Shown: positions 29,159 through 38,576, numbered from the stretch's first letter. The stretch is DNA of 64,000 nucleotides from Leptolyngbya sp. BC1307 (GCF_002286735.1 NZ_NRTA01000009.1:1-64000), one strand, 5' to 3'. Numbers and translations are program-made. The notes: generated by a model from the letters alone, not told the origin.

Positions 29159-30556
29159 TCACTGAGAAGTTGAAACGCGATTCTCTTGAGGAGTAGCTTC
29201 ATTACCGTTCAGTTTGACTGGCTTTGGCTTTGGCTTGTCAGCGTATTCCTCCGCCCTTAGCTGAGTCGGTCGCGCCTGATCATAGGCCATTTGTAGTGCC
29301 GCCGCCGCAATCGTGCGAATGTCGTATTCTTCACCAAGCTGAGACACGATGGGTAAGAAGGAGGCTACGCGCTCACTGGTGATCGCTTCTCGCACTCGGG
29401 TCTGTAGTTTTTCCAGATGACGCGCGGCGATCGCTGCTTGAGTGGGCACCTTGCAATATTCCATTGGCTTGTGAAACCGCTTTTCTACTCGGGTGAGTTT
29501 GTACTTTTCTAACGGGCTCACTATCGAGACGGCGCGGCCCTCTTTGCCAGCGCGGCCCGTTCTACCGATGCGGTGGACGTAGCTATCTAAGTTATCTGGC
29601 AGCTCGTAGTTGATCACGTGGCTGAGGTCGTCAACGTGGATGCCCCGCGCTGCAATATCGGTCGCCACTACCCAGCGCACCTGCCGCTGACGAAAACGCT
29701 GTAGCAGTCGCTCTCGCTGAGACTGAGTGAGGTCGCCGTGATACTCATCGGCACTGTGGCCTGCCGCTTGCAACTGGCGGGTAAGGTCCGCCGCCGTGCG
29801 CCGGGTACGCACAAAGATGATGGCTGATTCGGGGTCTTCTATTTCTAAAATGGGCATCAGCGCTCTCGGCTTAGTCCAACCCTTGGGCACCACATAGGCA
29901 ATTTGCTTGATGCGAGCGGTCGAGGCTTTTTGCGGCTCCACGCTCACCGTCACTGGAGACTTGAGAAAGCGAGCGGCCAGCTTTTGAATTGCGGGCTCCA
30001 TTGTGGCTGAGAAAAAGGCCGTCTGCCGCTCATCGGGCGTGTGAGACAGGATCTTTTCTACATCTTGAATGAAGCCCATGTTGAGCATTTCGTCGGCTTC
30101 ATCTAGCACCATGACGCTGACTTGGTCAAGTACCAGGCCGCCCCGGTCAATCAGGTCAATCACCCGGCCAGGGGTGCCCACGACGACTTGAGATCCTCTT
30201 CTCAAACGACTTAGCTGCTGCCCAATCGACTGCCCACCATAGACAGCGGTAACTTGCAGCCGCCGATCTATCGTAAAACCCTGCATGGCTTGACTCACCT
30301 GCATCGCCAACTCCCGAGTCGGCGTTAAGACCAGCGCCTGCACGTAGCGGTTGGATACATTGACCTGCTCCAAAATCGGCAGCGCAAAGGCCGCTGTTTT
30401 CCCGGTGCCCGTCTGTGCCAGCCCGACCGCGTCGTGACCGGCAATCAGATGGGGAATGGCCTGAGCCTGGATTGCTGTTGGCTTAGTAAAGCCCATATCG
30501 TTCAAATGTTTGACGCGACCGGGGGAGAGTCCTAAATCAGCAAATGAAGAGGTCAT
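29159..30556 (-). CDS. DEAD-box RNA helicase
   Basis: AQTGTGKTAAFALPIL; PTRELAMQV; VLDEADEMLNMGF; HRIGRTGRAG. Confidence 0.96.
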   Translation of the reverse strand: MTSSFADLGLSPGRVKHLNDMGFTKPTAIQAQAIPHLIAGHDAVGLAQTGTGKTAAFALPILEQVNVSNRYVQALVLTPTRELAMQVSQAMQGFTIDRRLQVTAVYGGQSIGQQLSRLRRGSQVVVGTPGRVIDLIDRGGLVLDQVSVMVLDEADEMLNMGFIQDVEKILSHTPDERQTAFFSATMEPAIQKLAARFLKSPVTVSVEPQKASTARIKQIAYVVPKGWTKPRALMPILEIEDPESAIIFVRTRRTAADLTRQLQAAGHSADEYHGDLTQSQRERLLQRFRQRQVRWVVATDIAARGIHVDDLSHVINYELPDNLDSYVHRIGRTGRAGKEGRAVSIVSPLEKYKLTRVEKRFHKPMEYCKVPTQAAIAARHLEKLQTRVREAITSERVASFLPIVSQLGEEYDIRTIAAAALQMAYDQARPTQLRAEEYADKPKPKPVKLNGNEATPQENRVSTSQ

Positions 30557-30600
30557 TGTGTTCCTAATGAGAGTGAGACTGAGAAACAGCAGCGCAGGCG

Positions 30601-31941
30601 CTAGCTAGGGGCTGAGGCCAAGACTGGGGCAACGACAGCCCCAAACAGGTCGTAAGCGTCTGCCGATTCGATGGTGACCGGCACTAGCTGACCTAGCGCG
30701 GCCTGACCTTTGATATACACCAAGCCATCGACATCGGGGGCAAACCGGGCGCTGCGGCCAATTAATTCGCCCGTGGATGGATTTTCTTGCTCGATCAGTA
30801 CATCGACGACGCGGCCTATCTGGGCCTGGTTGCGCTGAAAGGAAATCTCCTGCTGGGCTATCATCAGCGCGTCGCGGCGAGCGTCTTTAACGGACTGCTC
30901 AATTTGGTTGGGCAGGTCGTAGGCGGCAGTGCCTTCCTCGGGGGAAAAGGTAAAAACGCCGACATGGTCAAACTGATGGCGCTGCACAAAGGACTTGAGA
31001 TGCTCGAAGTGCTCGGCGGTTTCACCAGGGAAGCCGACGATAAAGGTAGTTCTCAAGACGGCGTCGGGCAAAGACGCCTTGAGATTTTGAATGATCTGGT
31101 CGTTGACCTGTCCTTGCCAGGGGCGGTTCATCGCTCGCAAGACTTCTGGATGGGAGTGCTGTAGGGGCAGATCTAGATAGGGCAGCGCGTTGGGCGTATC
31201 TTGAATAGCGCTAATCACAGCCGGGGTAAGGCCAGTAGGATAGGCGTAGTGCATTCTCACCCAGGGCACATCGACTCCGCCTAAGGCGCGCAGCAGCTCT
31301 GCTAGCTTGGGCTTGCCGTAGATATCGACGCCGTAGTTAGTAGTAATTTGAGAAATCAGAATGATCTCTTGGACGCCTTGAGCGGCGAGCTGATGAGCTT
31401 CGGCCACGATGGACTCAATGGGGCGCGATCGCTGCTTCCCCCGCAAGTGCGGAATAATGCAAAAGGCACACTTATAATCACAGCCCTCAGCTACTCGCAC
31501 ATAAGCCACCCCTTCTGAGGTCGTACGATAGCGAGGCACCGTTTCGTCAGCAATATAAGTAGGCTCAGCCGACACTTCTTTGACGCGCTCGCCCGCTTCG
31601 GCCCGCTCGATTACGTCGACTATCTTGTGATAGTCACCCGTACCCACTAGCGCCACCGCTTCGGGAATTTCTGCCAGCAGCTCGCCTTGAAAGTGCTGAG
31701 CCAGACAGCCGGTGATGACGATCTTTTTATCCGCTTCGGCGAGTTCTACCAAGGTGCGAACAGACTCTTCCCTGGCCGACTCAATGAAGCTACAGGTATT
31801 GACAATCACGTAGTCAGCGAGTTCCTCGTTGACACCTACGCCGTAGCCCGCTGCCGCGAGCAAGCCCAGCATATGCTCACTGTCTACTCGATTTTTCTCA
31901 CAGCCCAGGTGCGAAACTGCAATGGTGGGTTTTTGTCCCAT
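30601..31941 (-). CDS. rimO: Ribosomal protein S12 methylthiotransferase RimO
   Basis: [45 protein letters not shown] radical SAM CxxxCxxC. Confidence 0.97.
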   Translation of the reverse strand: MGQKPTIAVSHLGCEKNRVDSEHMLGLLAAAGYGVGVNEELADYVIVNTCSFIESAREESVRTLVELAEADKKIVITGCLAQHFQGELLAEIPEAVALVGTGDYHKIVDVIERAEAGERVKEVSAEPTYIADETVPRYRTTSEGVAYVRVAEGCDYKCAFCIIPHLRGKQRSRPIESIVAEAHQLAAQGVQEIILISQITTNYGVDIYGKPKLAELLRALGGVDVPWVRMHYAYPTGLTPAVISAIQDTPNALPYLDLPLQHSHPEVLRAMNRPWQGQVNDQIIQNLKASLPDAVLRTTFIVGFPGETAEHFEHLKSFVQRHQFDHVGVFTFSPEEGTAAYDLPNQIEQSVKDARRDALMIAQQEISFQRNQAQIGRVVDVLIEQENPSTGELIGRSARFAPDVDGLVYIKGQAALGQLVPVTIESADAYDLFGAVVAPVLASAPS

Positions 31942-32312
31942 GAAATGCTCTCAGTTTAAATAGTCGTACTAGCCCAATCTGACACAAAGCAGGTGTAGCG
32001 ATCGCTCTGTGAATGGCCCATCCGAACTTGACCCAATCTGTTCCCGAACTTGGATAGGCACCAGGCAACCCTAAAGCCGTGCTTTCAGGAACTCGAAGCA
32101 AAAAGCAATCCTCTTCTCCAAAATCATAACATAACTACACAATTGACGAGAGAAAAATCGTTGCCGCTGTCGTCAAAGCGTCTGCCTGGCAAACTTCAGC
32201 TCAAACTCTCAGCATTGACTGTTAAGGTAGATCGAGGTCTTGAAGCGATCGCTGACGGCCCTGTCCCACTTTATACAAAATAACGACGTGACGAGTCCGA
32301 GATAATAACCCC

Positions 32313-33164
32313 GTGGACTTAACCCAGATTTTTAGAACGGCCAACCCTGCGATTGGCGTTGTTCATCTGCTGCCCTTGCCGACCTCTCCCCGCTGGCAAG
32401 GCGACCTGCAGGCAGTGATTGCCCGCGCCGAGCAAGAAGCGACAGCCCTGGCGGCAGGCGGCGCTCATGGCCTGATTGTAGAAAATTTCTTTGACGCGCC
32501 ATTTCCTAAGTCGCAGGTAGACCCGGCGGTCGTCAGCGCTATGAGCTTGGTGGTGCAGCGCCTGCAGCAGCTGGTGCCGCTGCCGATTGGGATTAACGTA
32601 TTGCGTAACGATGCCCGGAGTGCGCTGGCGATCGCCACCTGCACAGAGGCTAGCTTTATCCGGGTCAACGTACTCACAGGGGTGATGGCGACCGATCAGG
32701 GGCTGATTGAAGGTGAGGCTCACGACATTTTGCGCTATCGCCGCGAACTCGGTAGCGATGTCAAAATACTGGCCGATGTGTTGGTCAAGCACGCTCGGCC
32801 ACTGGGGACGCCCAACCTGACAACAGCCGTGCAGGATACGATTTTTCGGGGGCTAGCCGATGGCGTGATTTTGTCAGGTTGGGCCACCGGCAGCCCGCCG
32901 AGTTTAGAAGATCTGGAGCTGGCGCGGGCAGCCGCAGGGGAGACACCTGTATTCATCGGTAGCGGCGCAACCTGGGAGAATATTCCGCAGCTGATTCGCT
33001 CTGCTGACGGGGTTATTGTCTCTAGTTCGCTTAAGCGCAAAGGTCAAATTGAGCAGTCGATTGACCCGATTCGGGTGCGGCAGTTTACCACTGCGCTGAA
33101 GCAGGGGCTGGCGCAGCGAGATGACGTGATTGCCCAGGTAAACCGCTCGCTGCCAGTCGGCTAA
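32313..33164 (+). CDS. btpA: Photosystem I biogenesis protein BtpA
   Basis: GVVHLLPLPTSPRWQGDLQAVIARAEQEATALAAGGAHGLIVENFFDAPF; SGWATGSPPSLEDL. Confidence 0.92.
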   Translation: MDLTQIFRTANPAIGVVHLLPLPTSPRWQGDLQAVIARAEQEATALAAGGAHGLIVENFFDAPFPKSQVDPAVVSAMSLVVQRLQQLVPLPIGINVLRNDARSALAIATCTEASFIRVNVLTGVMATDQGLIEGEAHDILRYRRELGSDVKILADVLVKHARPLGTPNLTTAVQDTIFRGLADGVILSGWATGSPPSLEDLELARAAAGETPVFIGSGATWENIPQLIRSADGVIVSSSLKRKGQIEQSIDPIRVRQFTTALKQGLAQRDDVIAQVNRSLPVG

Positions 33165-33307
33165 GCCGATCTTTGGATAGAGCCTAAACAACGATGACAA
33201 CCGTGGATCAAGCAGCCAGTTAAATAGCTGTGACAGATTCCTGTTCGATCACGGGTATTTTTGTCTAAGATTCTCTAGGGGCTTTCGATCCAAAATTTCA
33301 AGCGCTA

Positions 33308-34291
33308 TTGATTTTTGAAGACTTTACTCGCCAGGCATTCGCCCAGGCATTTGCTATGAGACGCCGTCGCCAGGAAACGCTCTGGATTCACCGCTGGTCG
33401 CGCCCGCTGATTGGGGCGATCGCTGCCATTGGCGCAGCCGGTACCGGCTATCTGACCGTCGTGAAACTGATGAATAAAACGGCGGCTTGTTTGGGAGGGT
33501 GCGATCGCGTTCTCTCTAGCGAATGGGCGACTATCTTTGGCCTGCCGCTGACGCTGTTTGGCTTTTTATCCTACCTCTCGATGCTGGTACTAGCCGTAGC
33601 GCCGCTGCTGGTCAGTATTGAGAAAAATAAAGCGCTGCGCACTAAGCTAGAAGGTCTCACCTGGCCGCTCTTGTTTATCGGGGCGACCGGCATGATGGTC
33701 TTCAGCGGCTTTTTAATGTATGTGCTGTCTACCGAGATCAAAGCGGTTTGTCTCTACTGCATTGCCTCGGCCACGATGACAGTTCTAATGTTTTTGCTCA
33801 CCTTGCTAGGGCGGCGCTGGGATGATCGCGGTCAGATCCTGTTTACCGGCGTAATTGTGGCAACGCTAGCGCTAGTCGGGACATTTGGCATTTACGCAGT
33901 GCCCGGCGGCCCATTAAACTCGGGCGTGCAGGCCGCCGATGGGGCTCAAGTTGAAGGGGCCGGACCAGCGATTACAACGGCCTCTGGTGAGGCTGAAATA
34001 GCGCTAGCTCAGCACCTCAACGACATTGGAGCCAATATGTATGGTGCTTACTGGTGTCCTCATTGCCATGATCAAAAGCAGCTATTCGGCAAAGAGGCAG
34101 TTGCACAAATGCCTTACGTCGAATGTGCGCCAGATGGCCTGAACTCGCAAACTGCCGTCTGTCAGGCTATTCCGGAGCTTAAAGGGTTTCCTTCCTGGGA
34201 GGTAAACGGTCAGTTTCTAGAAGGGACTCAAACCCTGGAGACACTGGCCGCTGCTTCTGGCTACGAAGGCCCGACAGATTTCACTAACTGA
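33308..34291 (+). CDS. Vitamin K epoxide reductase family protein with C-terminal thioredoxin-like domain
   Basis: CDRVLSSEWATIFGLPLTLFGFLSY; VCLYCIASA; YWCPHCHDQKQLF. Confidence 0.94.
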   Translation: MIFEDFTRQAFAQAFAMRRRRQETLWIHRWSRPLIGAIAAIGAAGTGYLTVVKLMNKTAACLGGCDRVLSSEWATIFGLPLTLFGFLSYLSMLVLAVAPLLVSIEKNKALRTKLEGLTWPLLFIGATGMMVFSGFLMYVLSTEIKAVCLYCIASATMTVLMFLLTLLGRRWDDRGQILFTGVIVATLALVGTFGIYAVPGGPLNSGVQAADGAQVEGAGPAITTASGEAEIALAQHLNDIGANMYGAYWCPHCHDQKQLFGKEAVAQMPYVECAPDGLNSQTAVCQAIPELKGFPSWEVNGQFLEGTQTLETLAAASGYEGPTDFTN

Positions 34292-34361
34292 TGCAGCACA
34301 GCTGAGAGGGCTGAGCGCAGTCGTAGGCACTTCGCCTTCTTTTGGAGTAGCCCGGCCCCCC

Positions 34362-35165
34362 TTACAGTTCTTCGGTTTCTAATTCTTTGATCGGCACCGA
34401 CTGCCGCTTTCTCTCGATGGTCTCTAGCTCCGGGGCTCTAGCCGGAATCAGTTCCTTCTGCCGCTCCTTGCGCTCTTCTAGCTTCAGCGGTAGCCGCACG
34501 GCTTGAGGCTGCTTTTCTTCGACAGTCTGCGCCTTAGGTAAGCTGCGCTCTAGTTCACCTAGTGGCCGAGGAATCACCATCACCGAGTTGAGTTCGCCGA
34601 TGCGCTCAGCCTCATTCATGCCTGCTTCTACGGCAATCACCACATTAGAAAGTGAGCCCTGAATAATAATCGTGCAGAGCCCTTCACCGATGGTTTCGTG
34701 AGAGAGCAGCGTAATTTCGGCTGATTTGGTCATCGCGTCAGCCGCACCGACCATCGCCGGAAAGCCTCGGGTCTCTAATAGGCCAATAGCGCTGCCGCCC
34801 ATTGACTGGCCCACACCTTCTAGATCTTCTAGCCGGGCGGTGATGGGTAAAACCGCCTCCAGGTTAGCCATTGGCCGAGGAATCATAGAAGAAGAGATAA
34901 ACTGGCCAAACTGCTGAGCAGTCTTTTCACCGGCATGAACCGCCATGCGCACGTCGGCGACACCGCCTCTGACAATAACTGTGCAGTGGCCACCACCCGT
35001 CTTTTCGTAGCCCACCAAAAATACGTTAGCAGACTTCATCATGGCATCGGCTGTGCCAATAATTGCCGGGAAGCTCGTCGTTGAGACCATGCCCAGCGCC
35101 GTATCGTGCAGCCAATTGCGGGCAGTTACGGTCGGCTTGCGAAGGGGAGTAGCATCTGACTGCAT
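34362..35165 (-). CDS. ccmO: Carboxysome shell protein with two BMC domains
   Basis: Tandem BMC domains: ALGMVSTTSFPAIIGTADAMMKSANVFLVGYEKTGGGHCTVIVRGGVADV and AIGLLETRGFPAMVGAADAMTKSAEITLLSHETIGEGLCTIIIQG. Confidence 0.93.
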   Translation of the reverse strand: MQSDATPLRKPTVTARNWLHDTALGMVSTTSFPAIIGTADAMMKSANVFLVGYEKTGGGHCTVIVRGGVADVRMAVHAGEKTAQQFGQFISSSMIPRPMANLEAVLPITARLEDLEGVGQSMGGSAIGLLETRGFPAMVGAADAMTKSAEITLLSHETIGEGLCTIIIQGSLSNVVIAVEAGMNEAERIGELNSVMVIPRPLGELERSLPKAQTVEEKQPQAVRLPLKLEERKERQKELIPARAPELETIERKRQSVPIKELETEEL

Positions 35166-35169
35166 ACGT

Positions 35170-35907
35170 TTAAGAAGAAGAGTTGTCGTTCAGCGGCTGC
35201 CGGTTGGGAAACAGCGCTGAAATGAGTTCGGTCACCTGTGATTTGCCGTATACCTGATGGTTAGGGGTGGGCGCAGCGAGTGATGACGATCCATAGCCTG
35301 ATTGTACGCCATTAGTCGAGGAGCCGTTATGGGGGCCGTTGAGTGATCCGTTGGTCTGAACCGGCTGGCTGAAGGGCTGGTTGAGCAGCGGTGGTGGCAC
35401 AAAGGTGCTGGTCTGATCGCTCAGATCGGGAACCGATATGGGTTTGGGTGCAATTGGCCCAGGTTCAACAAAAGTATTTTTGAACGTTTCTGTTTGAGCA
35501 CTGACCGGTTGAGTTCTGACCGGCTGAGCCCGGCTATAGTCATTGCGCTGTGGCGAATCTGGCTGAGCGCCGATTAACGTGTCGGGCGGCAGAATTGTGT
35601 CGGCTGCCACGGATGGATTGATCAGCGTACTGCCTGGGCTGACGCAGGCGTTCGTTCCAATGGTGCCCTTGCCGACGACTAACACGCTGGACCCCAAGCT
35701 GACGCCTGCTGAGATCGTCAGCAGGCCTGCCCGCGACTGTACACAAACGCCAGCAGCTAAGCAGGCACCTCTACCAACCACGATGCGACTGCCCGATGCT
35801 GCCTGTAAAACCACGCCGGGTGCGATCGCTGCCGATTCATCAATAGTGACATCGCCCATCACACAGTAATGGGTCGAGCTGACGAGAGTAGGGTCCCTTA
35901 GGGTCAC
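35170..35907 (-). CDS. ccmN: Carboxysome assembly protein CcmN (beta-helix repeats plus C-terminal encapsulation peptide)
   Basis: Hexapeptide repeats; C-terminal VYGKSQVTELISALFPNRQ; position between ccmM and ccmO. Confidence 0.93.
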   Translation of the reverse strand: MTLRDPTLVSSTHYCVMGDVTIDESAAIAPGVVLQAASGSRIVVGRGACLAAGVCVQSRAGLLTISAGVSLGSSVLVVGKGTIGTNACVSPGSTLINPSVAADTILPPDTLIGAQPDSPQRNDYSRAQPVRTQPVSAQTETFKNTFVEPGPIAPKPISVPDLSDQTSTFVPPPLLNQPFSQPVQTNGSLNGPHNGSSTNGVQSGYGSSSLAAPTPNHQVYGKSQVTELISALFPNRQPLNDNSSS

Positions 35908-35945
35908 GTTGGTTACAGAGGATGCTTGCAGTGACGGCAGGTCGC

Positions 35946-37856
35946 TTATGGGCGCTGAATCGTCGTCTCTAGGACACGACGCTTGGCTTGCGGATCGACA
36001 CCAACTAAACGGACATAGTCGCCCTGATGCCGGGCCAACTGCTTGCCGAGTGCAGAGATAGCCTCAGCCGGACGGCGGGCATCAATCGCTTCACCAGTCT
36101 TCCAGATGCCACTACGATAGCGCCGCTTGTCAGCATACTCAACCGAGATGCGATGGCCCTGGTTTACTAGCTGCGTGACTTGATCCATCACCTTGGACTC
36201 AAGTCCGCTGCTGCCACCGTTGCTGCCACCGTTGCTGCTGTAACCGCCGCTGCTGTAACCGCCGCTGCTGTAACCGCCGCTGCCGTAACCACCGCCGACG
36301 CGATCGCTGCTGTAGTGATCGCTGCCGTAGCTGCTGGGCTGACCGCGATAAGCCGGATCATCATAGTGAGGTGGGTTGGCATTAATAGGGTCTGGGCCTG
36401 TCCCGGAAACCCCCTGGCCGGGTTTTTGAATCGTCATCTCTACGACCCGTCGCTTCGCTTGCGGATCGATCCCGACGAGCTTTACATAGTCATCTCTGTG
36501 CTGTGCTAACTGCTTACCCAGTGCCGAAATCGCTTCAGCCGGACGCTGCGCGCTAATAGCCGCTCCAGTTTTCCAAATGCCGCTGCGATAGCGACGCTTG
36601 TCGGCGTATTCAACAGAGATTTTGTGACCCTGATTGACGAGCTGAGTCACCTGATCCATAACTTTGGGGTCCATGCCGCCACTGCGGTCACTACCGCCAC
36701 CTCGCCCAGACTGAAGGTAAGCGGGGTCGTCGTAATGGGGCGGATTCTCGTTGATGGGATCTTGGCCAAATCCACCTTGCTTGCCCGTTGACTGACTCTG
36801 GCTACCTTTTTTACCCGGCTTCTGGATAGTAGTCGCCGCTGTCCGCGTCTTCATAGCGCTATTGATGCCAAAAATCCGCACGTATTTGTCAGCATGCTCA
36901 TTGAGGAACCGCTGGAGCTGGCTAATTGCGCCTGACTCATTGCGGGCCTGCAAGATGGGGGCAGTCTGCCAGATGCCGCTGCGATAGCGCCGGGCGTCGG
37001 CATATTCCACGCCAATCTGGTTGCCCTGCCGGACGATCTGGCCAACGGCTTTGACCGCTGCTTCGTCGCTGCCGCCGGTAATGCTGTGGCTTTGGCTGTG
37101 GCCTTGGGAATTGCTTTGTCTGGGATCTGGTCTGGAGCTGGAGGTGCGATCGCCACTCACATCCGCCATTGGCCGACCGGGTGAAACGTTCACCGGCTTG
37201 CCATCAGCCCGCTGAATAGTCGTATTGGCCGTCCGACGATTGACCTGAGGATCGATGCCAAACATGCGCACATACTCACCGCTGTGCTCGTCTAGGCAGT
37301 GCTCTAGATGGGAAAACACTTCCTGCTCGCGATTGGATTTGATCGGAGAACAAACCTTCCAAACATTGCTCCGATAGTGACGCGGATCAGCATGCTCAGT
37401 GCCAATTATGTAGCCGCTTTGCAGCAGATTTCGCACCTCTTGAGCCACCCCCGGACTCAGTTCTGAGGAGCTGCCGTTACCATTGCTGCTGTAGTTAGAA
37501 TTGCTGTAGCTAGAGCTGCTAGAGGTGCTGTAGCTAGAACTGCTGCTCGCTACTGCCTTGGCATCAATGCTGACAGGTCGATCATCTGGACGCTGCACAG
37601 TCACCATGCCTACTCGTCGCTTGACCTGCGGGTCGATGCCAAACATGCGCACATACTCACCTGAGTGCTCTGAAAGGCACTGCTCTAAGGCCGCAAACAC
37701 TGCCTGCTCTCGCGTGTCCTTAACGGGCGGACAGGTTTCCCAAACGCCGCTGCGATAGTGACGCTTATCGGCATGTTCCATCCCGATACGATAGCCCTGG
37801 CTCAGGTGCTGACGAACCTGCTGGACAATTTCTGGTGCGAGTCTCTGGGTTTGCAT
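35946..37856 (-). CDS. Predicted short CcmM isoform (internal start at Met241, all five SSUL domains)
   Basis: In-frame ATG at 37856 preceded by AAGGAG with 5-nt spacing; sits just upstream of SSUL1. Confidence 0.65.
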   Translation of the reverse strand: MQTQRLAPEIVQQVRQHLSQGYRIGMEHADKRHYRSGVWETCPPVKDTREQAVFAALEQCLSEHSGEYVRMFGIDPQVKRRVGMVTVQRPDDRPVSIDAKAVASSSSSYSTSSSSSYSNSNYSSNGNGSSSELSPGVAQEVRNLLQSGYIIGTEHADPRHYRSNVWKVCSPIKSNREQEVFSHLEHCLDEHSGEYVRMFGIDPQVNRRTANTTIQRADGKPVNVSPGRPMADVSGDRTSSSRPDPRQSNSQGHSQSHSITGGSDEAAVKAVGQIVRQGNQIGVEYADARRYRSGIWQTAPILQARNESGAISQLQRFLNEHADKYVRIFGINSAMKTRTAATTIQKPGKKGSQSQSTGKQGGFGQDPINENPPHYDDPAYLQSGRGGGSDRSGGMDPKVMDQVTQLVNQGHKISVEYADKRRYRSGIWKTGAAISAQRPAEAISALGKQLAQHRDDYVKLVGIDPQAKRRVVEMTIQKPGQGVSGTGPDPINANPPHYDDPAYRGQPSSYGSDHYSSDRVGGGYGSGGYSSGGYSSGGYSSNGGSNGGSSGLESKVMDQVTQLVNQGHRISVEYADKRRYRSGIWKTGEAIDARRPAEAISALGKQLARHQGDYVRLVGVDPQAKRRVLETTIQRP

Positions 37857-38576
37857 GGCTGCTCCTTCGGTAGCGTAGGAATGGTTGGGTAAGGTTTGAT
37901 GGGATGGGCTCTGCCGGGCAGAACGGCTGACGCTCGCTGAGTGACTTTGAATGGGAATGAAACGCGCCTGGGATGACTGGCTAGCGTAGCTGCCCTGCTG
38001 GGATTGGCCTCGGCTATTGGCGTAGGCTGCGCTGCCCATGGCTTCTCTGGCAAGCTCAAGGTCTTGGGCGCGCACGTCAGGGAGCTGATCGGCCTGGTGC
38101 TGGCTGGTGATAACGCTGCCTGAAGGTACTTGCTTACCGGGCGGCACCTCCACGTCTTGAATCAGCGCATGCATCATCACGACGCAGCCATCGCCCAGGC
38201 GAGCGTTGAACACGGTGGAGCGAAAGCCGATGAAACAGTCCTTGCCGATGAAGGCCGGACTGTGAATGATAGATTTGTGCGCGACGACGGTGCGATCGCC
38301 CAGCCAAACCGAACAGGGGCCACGATCACCCATCACCTGAGCGCCGCTAGCCCCTTCTATGATGACCCCCGGCAAGAGGCTAGTGCGATCGCCCACGACC
38401 ACAGCAGCGCCCGCTTCAGCCGTAACCGCCGTGCCCGGTGACACCAGTGCCCCAGCACCCACCCGCACATCACCCTCTAGTAAAGAGAACTCATGAATGT
38501 TGGCAGAGGCATCCACCGTCGGACCTATCAGTCGGCTCAACCGTGGGTTAGCGGGAGCCACGTTTTGGGCTACCAT
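35946..38576 (-). CDS. ccmM: Carboxysome scaffold CcmM: gamma-carbonic-anhydrase-like N-terminus plus five SSUL domains
   Basis: Beta-helix N-terminus (FIGFRSTVFNARLGDGCVVMMHALIQDVEVPPGK) and five copies of G(Y/H/N)xI(G/S)(M/T/V)E(H/Y)ADxRxYRSxxW. Confidence 0.97.
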   Translation of the reverse strand: MVAQNVAPANPRLSRLIGPTVDASANIHEFSLLEGDVRVGAGALVSPGTAVTAEAGAAVVVGDRTSLLPGVIIEGASGAQVMGDRGPCSVWLGDRTVVAHKSIIHSPAFIGKDCFIGFRSTVFNARLGDGCVVMMHALIQDVEVPPGKQVPSGSVITSQHQADQLPDVRAQDLELAREAMGSAAYANSRGQSQQGSYASQSSQARFIPIQSHSASVSRSARQSPSHQTLPNHSYATEGAAMQTQRLAPEIVQQVRQHLSQGYRIGMEHADKRHYRSGVWETCPPVKDTREQAVFAALEQCLSEHSGEYVRMFGIDPQVKRRVGMVTVQRPDDRPVSIDAKAVASSSSSYSTSSSSSYSNSNYSSNGNGSSSELSPGVAQEVRNLLQSGYIIGTEHADPRHYRSNVWKVCSPIKSNREQEVFSHLEHCLDEHSGEYVRMFGIDPQVNRRTANTTIQRADGKPVNVSPGRPMADVSGDRTSSSRPDPRQSNSQGHSQSHSITGGSDEAAVKAVGQIVRQGNQIGVEYADARRYRSGIWQTAPILQARNESGAISQLQRFLNEHADKYVRIFGINSAMKTRTAATTIQKPGKKGSQSQSTGKQGGFGQDPINENPPHYDDPAYLQSGRGGGSDRSGGMDPKVMDQVTQLVNQGHKISVEYADKRRYRSGIWKTGAAISAQRPAEAISALGKQLAQHRDDYVKLVGIDPQAKRRVVEMTIQKPGQGVSGTGPDPINANPPHYDDPAYRGQPSSYGSDHYSSDRVGGGYGSGGYSSGGYSSGGYSSNGGSNGGSSGLESKVMDQVTQLVNQGHRISVEYADKRRYRSGIWKTGEAIDARRPAEAISALGKQLARHQGDYVRLVGVDPQAKRRVLETTIQRP
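36235..36294. repeat. 15-bp tandem repeat, 4 copies (CTGCTGTAACCGCCG), in the CcmM linker
   Basis: Read directly; encodes (GGYSS)n between SSUL4 and SSUL5; fourth copy diverged. Confidence 0.95.

Noticed and set aside
32319-32792. 157-aa minus-strand ORF
   Set aside because: Antisense to btpA with no recognisable domain
36235-36294. CRISPR-like regular repeat
   Set aside because: 15-bp direct tandem repeat without spacers, coding for a Gly/Ser linker
36180-36509. Plus-strand 109-aa Ala/Val-rich ORF
   Set aside because: Antisense to the CcmM repeat linker; composition is a by-product of the (GGYSS)n repeat
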